A stretch of 5,509 nucleotides of DNA from Microbacterium sp. (GTDB lineage: Bacteria > Actinomycetota > Actinomycetes > Actinomycetales > Microbacteriaceae), in contig DMUE01000210.1 of the NCBI GenBank assembly GCA_003476465.1, positions 1,281 to 6,789 on the forward strand, given 5' to 3'. Below, in pieces: positions 1 to 4,163 of this stretch. Under the pieces are notes generated by a model, which was not told the origin of the DNA, ran no database searches, and worked only from the letters and a program-made list of their open reading frames with translations. Made by a program: the position numbers and the translations under genes. The number at the start of each line of letters is the position of its first letter. The first letter of the stretch is position 1.

Positions 1-1
1 G

Positions 2-955
2 TGGCAATCCCTGCGGATGGGTACGGTGAACGGCATCCACGAACTGCCGGGGTTTCCCGTTCCTCCCGCTGACGCCGCGCTTCCGGCTCGCGAGGTACTG
101 CCTGCCTACTTCGGAGAGTACGAGGAGCGGTTCGACCTGCGGGTGCGCCGCCCCGAGCCCGTGCGGTCGGTCACGCGCGAGGATGACGACCCGCGCGGCC
201 GCCTGATGGCCGATGTGGGCCCGCCGGGGAACGCACGGTACGCCGCTCGGTATGTCGTGAACGCGACGGGTACGTGGACCAAGCCGTTCTGGCCCCGCTA
301 CCCCGGCCAGGAGACGTTCGCCGGGCGACAGCTGCACGTCGCCCAGTACGCCGCCGCCGAGGAGTTCGCGGGCAAGCGCGTCGTGATCGTCGGTGCGGGC
401 GTTTCTGCGATCCAGCTGCTCGAGGAGATCTCCCGCGTTGCCGAGACGTACTGGATGACACGACGTGAACCCCAGTGGATCGACGACGATTTCGACATTC
501 CGGCACGGGTCGCGGCGATCGCGCGGGTCGAGGACCGGGTGCGCCGCGGCCTCGCACCCGGGAGCGTCGTCTCTGTGACCGGCATGCGCTGGACCCCCTC
601 GGCGCGGCGCGCCGAGGCACGCGGAGTGCTGGTGCGGTATCCGATGTTCGTGGCGGTCGAACCTGAGGGGGTGCGGATGCCGGATGGCTCGCTCGTCGTC
701 GCGGACGTGATCCTGTGGGCGACCGGATTCCGCTCCGCGCTCGACCACCTCGCACCGCTCCGGCTGCGCGTCCCGGGGGGTGGCATCCGGGTCGACGACA
801 GCCGGGCGACGGACGAGCCGCGCCTTTTCCTGATCGGCTACGGACCCTCGGCATCCACGATCGGTGCGAACCGGGCGGGCCGGTCCGTGGCGGCCCGGAT
901 CGTCGCGGACATCGATGGCCAGGAGGTCGCCCGCTCCTCTCCGTCGCGTTCGTGA
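2..955 (+). CDS. Flavin-containing monooxygenase-like NAD(P)/FAD oxidoreductase, 5'-truncated
   Basis: This is the C-terminal roughly 318 codons of a two-dinucleotide-fold flavoprotein. The frame is open to the left edge (W-Q-S-L-R precedes the first visible Met at 17), so the N-terminal FAD-binding GxGxxG segment lies outside the window. Numbering from that Met, NATGTW (82-87) is the usual ATG strand. FAGRQLHVAQY (101-111) fits the FMO fingerprint FxGxxxHxxxY/F. VVIVGAGVSA (122-131) is the NADPH-binding GxGxxA turn, and WATGF (234-238) is the second ATG motif. The C-terminal IGYGPSASTIGANRAG segment is typical of CzcO/FMO-like proteins. Known members use NADPH and O2 to oxygenate N, S or carbonyl substrates. 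The substrate here cannot be read from sequence. The fingerprint ends HxxxY, not the HxxxW of classical Baeyer-Villiger enzymes. The next gene is 74 bp downstream and has its own promoter candidate. Confidence 0.88.
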   Translation, partial: WQSLRMGTVNGIHELPGFPVPPADAALPAREVLPAYFGEYEERFDLRVRRPEPVRSVTREDDDPRGRLMADVGPPGNARYAARYVVNATGTWTKPFWPRYPGQETFAGRQLHVAQYAAAEEFAGKRVVIVGAGVSAIQLLEEISRVAETYWMTRREPQWIDDDFDIPARVAAIARVEDRVRRGLAPGSVVSVTGMRWTPSARRAEARGVLVRYPMFVAVEPEGVRMPDGSLVVADVILWATGFRSALDHLAPLRLRVPGGGIRVDDSRATDEPRLFLIGYGPSASTIGANRAGRSVAARIVADIDGQEVARSSPSRS

Positions 956-957
956 GC

Positions 958-985
958 GTCAGGGCGTCCGCGAACGGTGTCAGGG
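958..985 (+). repeat. Direct repeat GTCAGGG, 21-bp period, upstream of a promoter
   Basis: GTCAGGG occurs at 958-964 and again at 979-985. The start-to-start distance is 21 bp, two helical turns, so both copies face the same side of the DNA. The second copy ends 8 bp before the -10 candidate at 994-999. This could be a regulator site, but seven-base repeats in GC-rich DNA can arise by chance. Confidence 0.3.
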
Positions 986-993
986 GGCGCGCA

Positions 994-999
994 TAGGCT
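994..999 (+). promoter_or_regulatory. -10 box TAGGCT for the NmrA/SDR-type gene
   Basis: TAGGCT fits the actinobacterial TAnnnT -10 pattern and is followed by purine-rich sequence. It would give a start near 1006 and a leader of about 24 nt that contains the GAGGAGG ribosome-binding site. No convincing -35 hexamer is seen at the right distance. Confidence 0.5.
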
Positions 1000-1017
1000 G
1001 GATGGATCCCAATGATC

Positions 1018-1024
1018 GAGGAGG
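1018..1024 (+). promoter_or_regulatory. Ribosome-binding site GAGGAGG fixing the start at 1030
   Basis: GAGGAGG is a near-perfect Shine-Dalgarno sequence five bases before ATG 1030. It lies inside the reading frame that would begin at the upstream ATG 1012. That upstream ATG has no such site, so 1030 is preferred. Confidence 0.8.
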
Positions 1025-1029
1025 CTCGA

Positions 1030-1674
1030 ATGGCGCGAATTCTGATCATCGGCGGCCACGGCAAGGTCGCCCGTCTGCTCACCCCGCTACTGGTAGACCG
1101 AGGCGACGATGTGTCGGCCGTCATTCGAAACCCCGACCATTCCGCCGATGTCGAGAAGGATGGTGCACGGGCCGTCCTCGCAGACGTCGCGGCCCTCGAT
1201 CGCGACGGACTGGCCGCGCTCTGCACCGGCCAGGATGCGGTCGTCTGGGCCGCGGGTGCCGGCGGGGGGGACCCGGACCGCACCTACGCCATCGACCGTG
1301 ACGCCGCCATCCGTTCGATGGATGCCGCCCAGCAGGCCGGGCCGGCCCGCTACGTGATGGTGTCGTACTTCGGCGCCGGTGAAGATCATGGCGTCCCCCC
1401 GGGCAACTCTTTCTTCGCCTACGCCGAGGCCAAGTCCGCGGCCGATGCGCACCTGCGGAACTCGAGCCTGGAATGGACCATCCTCCGACCGAGCGGTCTG
1501 ACACTCGACCCGCCGACGGGTGGCATCGATGTCGGAGGCGACGAGTCCCGCACTGTGCCGCGCGCCGACGTCGCGGCCGTCATCGCGGCGGTGCTGGCAG
1601 AGCCCTCGACCGCCCGCCGCACGATCGAGTTCAACGCGGGCAGCACCCCGATCGCCGAGGCCGTCCGGGCTTGA
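1030..1674 (+). CDS. NAD(P)-binding NmrA-like / atypical SDR protein
   Basis: A 214-residue single-domain Rossmann protein of the atypical short-chain dehydrogenase/NmrA-like group (YwnB/YtfG-like, often annotated NAD(P)H-binding protein). ARILIIGGHGKVA gives the N-terminal beta strand and glycine motif GGHGKVA (residues 8-14). A D-V pair at 52-53 ends the third strand. VVWAAGAGGG (71-80) is the fourth strand and its glycine loop. Y131-x-x-x-K135 matches the SDR catalytic pair, LRPSGLT (152-158) is the family RPGGLT segment, and VPRADVAAVI (176-185) is the usual helix. The length is normal. Family members act as oxidoreductases or redox-sensing NAD(P) binders in the cytosol; the substrate is unknown. 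The start is ATG 1030, which has a strong Shine-Dalgarno; ATG 1012 in the same frame would add six residues. The gene ends 18 bp before the DksA-like gene in the same frame, so read-through transcription is possible. Confidence 0.9.
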   Translation: MARILIIGGHGKVARLLTPLLVDRGDDVSAVIRNPDHSADVEKDGARAVLADVAALDRDGLAALCTGQDAVVWAAGAGGGDPDRTYAIDRDAAIRSMDAAQQAGPARYVMVSYFGAGEDHGVPPGNSFFAYAEAKSAADAHLRNSSLEWTILRPSGLTLDPPTGGIDVGGDESRTVPRADVAAVIAAVLAEPSTARRTIEFNAGSTPIAEAVRA

Positions 1675-1680
1675 CCGGCC

Positions 1681-1686
1681 TATCGT
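1681..1686 (+). promoter_or_regulatory. -10 box TATCGT placed for leaderless transcription
   Basis: TATCGT fits TAnnnT and is followed by exactly six bases and then ATG 1693. Initiation at the usual distance would fall on or next to the A of the start codon, giving a leaderless mRNA. A GGAGG at 1687-1691 lies only one base from the ATG, too close for normal Shine-Dalgarno use. TTGACC at 1671-1676 is too near the -10 to serve as a -35. Confidence 0.5.
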
Positions 1687-1692
1687 GGAGGT

Positions 1693-2076
1693 ATGGCAGC
1701 GGGGGCGCAAGAGGCCGATGGGTCAACGGGTGAGCCGTCCGACTACGCCGAGTTCATCCGTTCCCGCGCCGACGAGATCCGCAACCGGCTGGAACTCGTC
1801 GAGGCCCAGCTGACCGGCATCCGGAGTGCCCGCGAGGAGTGGACGGACGATGAGCACGATCCGGAGGGGTCAACTCTGATCACCGAGTGGTCGCGCGCCG
1901 AAGGGCTGCGGGGCGAGTACCGCGCAGAGCTCGCGGAACTGTCCCAGGCGTTCGAACGTCTCGAAGCAGGGGAGTACGGTCTCTGCGTGCGGTGCGGACA
2001 GCCGCTCCTGGAGGGCCGTCTGCGGGCACGACCCGCGGCGAAGATGTGCGTGCCGTGCCTGGGCGCGTCGCGCTGA
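1693..2076 (+). CDS. TraR/DksA-family zinc-finger transcription regulator
   Basis: A 127-residue protein with a helical hairpin followed by a C-terminal C4 zinc finger. Helix one is about 17-48. The turn at 49-60 is acidic (W-T-D-D-E-H-D-P-E-G). Helix two is about 62-92. The finger reads YGLCVRCGQPLLEGRLRARP, then CVPC. The ligands are C98, C101, C119 and C122, spaced CxxC-17-CxxC as in DksA. Family members reach into the RNA polymerase secondary channel with the coiled-coil tip and alter promoter complexes, in proteobacteria together with ppGpp. Residues D53 and D56 could play the part of the tip acids of E. coli DksA, but that alignment is inferred. Actinobacterial members are common and mostly uncharacterised. 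ATG 1693 is the only reasonable start, because an in-frame stop lies at 1672-1674. The mRNA may be leaderless. Confidence 0.9.
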   Translation: MAAGAQEADGSTGEPSDYAEFIRSRADEIRNRLELVEAQLTGIRSAREEWTDDEHDPEGSTLITEWSRAEGLRGEYRAELAELSQAFERLEAGEYGLCVRCGQPLLEGRLRARPAAKMCVPCLGASR

Positions 2077-2083
2077 GGATCGC

Positions 2084-2089
2084 TACACT
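2084..2089 (+). promoter_or_regulatory. -10 box TACACT for the unknown two-part gene
   Basis: TACACT is a good TAnnnT -10 candidate eight bases after the stop of the DksA-like gene. Transcription would begin near 2096, giving a leader of about 65 nt that folds into the hairpins at 2097-2160. No clear -35 box is visible, as with the other promoters here. Confidence 0.5.
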
Positions 2090-2096
2090 CGCTCCC

Positions 2097-2160
2097 GAAG
2101 CCACTTCGCCGAAGTCTTCCCGTGAGGGCGGAGTCCAGGGCTGCCGAAGGCAGGGACCGC
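2097..2160 (+). promoter_or_regulatory. Structured leader: two hairpins, the second burying the ribosome-binding site
   Basis: Hairpin 1 (2097-2119): GAAG 2097-2100 pairs with CTTC 2116-2119. After a CC bulge, ACTTC 2103-2107 pairs with GAAGT 2111-2115 around a GCC loop. Hairpin 2 (2128-2160): CTGCC 2141-2145 pairs with GGCAG 2149-2153 around GAA. GTCC 2133-2136 pairs with GGAC 2154-2157. GCG 2128-2130 pairs with CGC 2158-2160. AGGG 2137-2140 and GA 2131-2132 are left as bulges. The only Shine-Dalgarno-like sequence, AGGGA 2152-2156, is wholly inside hairpin 2, and TTG 2162 starts one base later. The pairing is read by eye; a regulatory role is inferred. Confidence 0.4.
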
Positions 2161-2161
2161 G

Positions 2162-3211
2162 TTGGGGACACAGAACAGAGCACTCGTGGGCGAAGCCCTC
2201 GAGCTCGTGTGGACGAGTGCGCGGCGCCGGCTCGACGGAACGCGCAGCGGGCACCGTGACGACGGTGTCGATGGTGAACCGGACGGGATGCTCGATCTGC
2301 CGGAGTTGCTGGGCGCGATGGCTGCCGTGTGCGATTCGGACGACGAATCCGAGAATCCGACCGCGGCGCATGCGCGCGAACTGCGCGCGACATGGGATGC
2401 ATGGGCCCGATTCCGTCCGTTCGACGCCTCCGACACCTATCGCGCCCTCGACACGGCAGCGCGTCTGTTGCGGGCCCTGGGCGCGGTCGTGGATTCGGAC
2501 CGCGTTCGTGATCTGATGACGGCGCCACTGACCGTGCTCGCTGCCCGTGCGCTCGTCGAGCATACCGGCGCAGCGATGGCGGAGGACGAGGCCGCGGATA
2601 CGTCCGCGACCACCGCCGAGAAAGCAGCCGAGGGTGCGGCCGTGGATGAGGGCCTCGAGCAGTGTGCGGCTGGGGGAAGGGACGACGACGACAGCGCATC
2701 CGATCGCCCGGCCCCGGACGACGGGGGCGCGGAAGCAGAGCACCGCGAGGCCGTGACGCGTCCGGTGCGACTGCGCGCCGTCAATCGCCCACCGCGTGCG
2801 TCGAACGTCGAGGACTCGGACGCGCCTGCGTCGGTCCGCGCGCTGCGCGGCGTCGATCCTGCGCTACCGCTGGTGACGTGGGCGGAGCTCAGCGACACGA
2901 TCACGGCGCTCCTGGCGACCGGGCGGATCGACCCCGAAGTCCTCGCGGGCTTCACGCGCAGGAGCCTCGACGAGCTCGCCCGCCTCGCCGTGGAGCGTGC
3001 CGAGGCGCGGTCGGTCAAGATCCGTCGCGAGAACGTCGTCTGGGTGGTCTCGGTACTCCGGGCCCGCTACTCGGGTGACGCGCGTGTGACCCGGTCGGCG
3101 GCAACCGCACTGGTGGCCGGGTACATCGCCGAACTCGCACCGCGCGCGGGCGTCGACCCCCGGCGCGTCCGTCAGGACATGATGGCCTGGGTCGACGTCG
3201 AGCGCGCCTGA
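2162..3211 (+). CDS. Hypothetical protein: two helical regions joined by an acidic linker
   Basis: A 349-residue soluble-looking protein of unknown function; I recognise no family. Residues 1-137 look mostly helical (examples: ALELVWTSARRRL at 12-24, LDLPELLGAMAAVC at 44-57, ARELRATWDAWARF at 71-84, ALDTAARLLRALGAVV at 95-110). Residues about 138-225 are rich in D, E, A, P and G, include a DDDD run (174-177) and are probably disordered. Residues 226-349 are again helical and more basic, with RRSLDELARLAVERAEARSVKIRRENVVWVVSVLRA in the middle. No signal peptide, membrane helix, cysteine cluster or catalytic motif is seen. TTG 2162 has AGGGA five bases upstream, and an in-frame stop at 2123-2125 limits extension. 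GTG 2186 or GTG 2207 are other possible starts. Codon use matches the neighbours. The gene sits between the DksA-like and GAP-family genes and has its own -10 candidate. The basic C-terminal part could bind nucleic acid or a partner protein, but nothing proves it. Confidence 0.8.
   Translation: MGTQNRALVGEALELVWTSARRRLDGTRSGHRDDGVDGEPDGMLDLPELLGAMAAVCDSDDESENPTAAHARELRATWDAWARFRPFDASDTYRALDTAARLLRALGAVVDSDRVRDLMTAPLTVLAARALVEHTGAAMAEDEAADTSATTAEKAAEGAAVDEGLEQCAAGGRDDDDSASDRPAPDDGGAEAEHREAVTRPVRLRAVNRPPRASNVEDSDAPASVRALRGVDPALPLVTWAELSDTITALLATGRIDPEVLAGFTRRSLDELARLAVERAEARSVKIRRENVVWVVSVLRARYSGDARVTRSAATALVAGYIAELAPRAGVDPRRVRQDMMAWVDVERA
2180..2220 (+). repeat. 8-bp perfect inverted repeat early in the unknown gene
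   Basis: GCACTCGT (2180-2187) is the exact reverse complement of ACGAGTGC (2213-2220). The 25 bases between them include a smaller hairpin, GGGC-GAA-GCCC (2188-2198). The repeat lies in codons 7-20 and covers the alternative start GTG 2186. It could extend the leader structure into the coding region, or be an operator. Chance is possible. Confidence 0.4.
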
Positions 3212-3228
3212 TCCGCCGTCGTCCCTGC

Positions 3229-3234
3229 CATACT
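3229..3234 (+). promoter_or_regulatory. -10 box CATACT for the GAP-family gene
   Basis: CATACT differs from TATACT by one base and lies 17 bp after the preceding stop codon. A start near 3241 would give a leader of about 35 nt ending in a strong GGAAGGAG ribosome-binding site. No -35 box is clear. Confidence 0.45.
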
Positions 3235-3260
3235 CGGCCGGAAGGCAGCTCGCCGACCAG

Positions 3261-3268
3261 GGAAGGAG
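3261..3268 (+). promoter_or_regulatory. Ribosome-binding site GGAAGGAG favouring GTG 3276
   Basis: The site ends one base before GTG 3270 but seven bases before GTG 3276 in the same frame. The latter is the normal spacing, so 3276 is preferred as the start. Confidence 0.65.
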
Positions 3269-3275
3269 TGTGCCG

Positions 3276-3953
3276 GTGGCCGGGTGGCTCATCCTCATCG
3301 CTCTCGGACTGACCGTCGCGTTCACGACTATCCCGATCGTGACGACCATCGTCGTCGTCCTCTCGGCCCGCTCCCCTCGCCCGGGGTGGCTGATCACCAT
3401 CGGATACGCCGCCGCGCTGCTGCTGACAGCCGGGCTGTTCGCCGGCGTTCTGCACGCTGTGCGCGTGCCGCATCTGGGCGACGAGACGCTCATGGGCTGG
3501 ATCGAGGTGGTCGCCGGTGCGCTCCTGATCGTGCTGGGGATCATCCAGGTCGTGCGCCGTCGCTCCGCGCCCCCGCGGCCATCTCCGCTGGTGCGCGGCG
3601 TACGGGGGTTGAACCCCCCGTTGACGCTCGCCCTCGGAGCGAGCTTCGCGATCCACCCGGAGGCGCTGCTGATCACGGCCGCGGCCGCCGCGCGGGTCCG
3701 CCACGCCGATGCCCCCGTGCTCGTCGTGCTGGTCATGCTGACGGTTTTCGTGGCCTCCGCCGTCTCCACCGTCGCCGCGATCACGATTCTCTTCGCCGTC
3801 GCCCGCGGCGGTGTCCGCGCTCACATGGAGCGCTTCCAGGCCTGGCTCGAGCGCGACTCGGCCACGGTCATGTCGGTCGTCATCGCGCTCGTCGGAGTCT
3901 TCGTCCTGCTGCTCGGGACGGGCAATCTCGGCCGGTTCGGAATCCACCTGTAG
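3276..3953 (+). CDS. GAP/SfLAP-family (LysE-like) six-helix membrane protein
   Basis: A 225-residue integral membrane protein. Six hydrophobic segments are evident at about 4-29, 38-63, 75-95, 114-138, 146-176 and 197-215, with a basic, proline-rich loop at 94-110 (VRRRSAPPRPSPLVRG). This layout and the LNPPLTLALGASFAIHPEALLITAAAAA stretch (112-139), comparable with the NPKN-type motif after a basic loop, point to the GAP family (SfLAP, sulfolipid-1-addressing protein) in the LysE transporter superfamily. The mycobacterial namesake helps bring a glycolipid to the cell surface; LysE relatives export small solutes. The cargo here is unknown, and sulfolipid is not expected in this kind of organism. 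GTG 3276 is chosen by ribosome-binding-site spacing; GTG 3270 would add two residues. There is no cleavable signal peptide: helix one starts almost at the N-terminus. The gene probably has its own promoter, and rpsA begins 210 bp downstream. Confidence 0.75.
   Translation: MAGWLILIALGLTVAFTTIPIVTTIVVVLSARSPRPGWLITIGYAAALLLTAGLFAGVLHAVRVPHLGDETLMGWIEVVAGALLIVLGIIQVVRRRSAPPRPSPLVRGVRGLNPPLTLALGASFAIHPEALLITAAAAARVRHADAPVLVVLVMLTVFVASAVSTVAAITILFAVARGGVRAHMERFQAWLERDSATVMSVVIALVGVFVLLLGTGNLGRFGIHL
3602..3621 (+). repeat. Intragenic GC-rich palindrome/hairpin
   Basis: ACGGGGG (3602-3608) pairs with CCCCCGT (3615-3621) around a six-base loop. Within it, 3604-3618 is a perfect odd palindrome (GGGGGTT-G-AACCCCC). 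It lies at the start of the fourth membrane helix codons (R-G-L-N-P-P). No T-tract follows, so it is not a standard terminator. Confidence 0.4.
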
Positions 3954-3963
3954 ACGATGCCCA

Positions 3964-3993
3964 CTGACCTGGCGATCGGATCACGGGCATACT
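3964..3993 (+). promoter_or_regulatory. Upstream rpsA promoter (CTGACC-18-CATACT)
   Basis: CTGACC (3964-3969) matches four of six bases of TTGACA and lies 18 bp before CATACT (3988-3993), one base off TATACT. This is the only promoter candidate in the window with both boxes. Transcripts would start near 4000, inside the first of the two dyads that follow. Confidence 0.5.
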
Positions 3994-3997
3994 GCGG

Positions 3998-4010
3998 ACG
4001 CCCCGGGCGT
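3998..4010 (+). repeat. Perfect dyad ACGCCC-C-GGGCGT upstream of rpsA
   Basis: Six-base arms flank a single central C. As RNA it can form a stem of five GC-rich pairs with a three-base loop, extended by G3997·T4011 (wobble) and G3996-C4012. It sits just after the upstream -10 box and directly touches the next dyad. It could be an operator or a weak terminator/pause hairpin; no T-run follows. Confidence 0.45.
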
Positions 4011-4025
4011 TCTGATACGATCAGA
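4011..4025 (+). promoter_or_regulatory. Perfect dyad TCTGAT-ACG-ATCAGA overlapping an rpsA -10 box
   Basis: Six-base arms flank ACG. The dyad contains TACGAT (4016-4021), a TAnnnT -10 candidate that would start transcription near 4028. A protein bound to this dyad would block that promoter. The operator role is inferred from position and symmetry only. Confidence 0.45.
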
Positions 4026-4027
4026 TG

Positions 4028-4163
4028 TCACTTCTGTGTCGATTCGCCGTGCGTGCATGGCATCAAGAAATCCGCTTCGCCCGGCCCGGGCGTCCGTCCG
4101 TTCGCGTGACGTTCGCATCAGGGCCGGAGCCCGACCATACAACCAACAAGGACAACCCACTAC
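4028..4163 (+). promoter_or_regulatory. Hairpin-rich 5' leader of rpsA
   Basis: About 135 nt lie between the inner promoter and ATG 4164 and hold no convincing gene. Three local hairpins can be drawn: GCCGTG-CGTG-CATGGC (4046-4061, one G·U), CGCCCG-GCC-CGGGCG (4078-4092, perfect) and GGGC-CGGA-GCCC (4121-4132). The last 30 bases before the start are A/C-rich and look unstructured, with the Shine-Dalgarno AAGGA at 4148-4152, 11 bases from the ATG. A long leader is compatible with autoregulation of S1, known for E. coli rpsA, but the structures are not homologous to anything I recognise. Confidence 0.4.

Noticed and set aside
1012..1029. Upstream ATG 1012 as start of the NmrA-like gene
   Set aside because: The six extra residues come from the Shine-Dalgarno region itself. 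MARILIIGG from ATG 1030 is the normal N-terminus of this family.
171..1283. A 370-codon minus-strand open frame across the flavoprotein and NmrA-like genes
   Set aside because: It is antisense to two recognisable genes and crosses their intergenic gap. The product is an R/S/P/A-rich string typical of shadow frames in high-GC DNA.
2090..2220. A known structured RNA gene (RNase P, SRP RNA, tmRNA) in the leader of the unknown gene
   Set aside because: The conserved cores of these RNAs, as I remember them, are not present. The pairing is listed only as a candidate leader structure.
1880..2743. Minus-strand open frame across the DksA-like and unknown genes
   Set aside because: It is antisense to the clear zinc-finger region of the DksA-like gene and has no recognisable domain or ribosome-binding site.
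3015..3947. Minus-strand open frame opposite the GAP-family gene
   Set aside because: The product is D/R/G/H-rich without structure, while the plus strand gives six clean membrane helices.
3996..4013. Rho-independent terminator after the GAP-family gene
   Set aside because: The hairpin is GC-rich, but only TTC follows and there is no T-run. It is better described as a dyad at the rpsA promoter.
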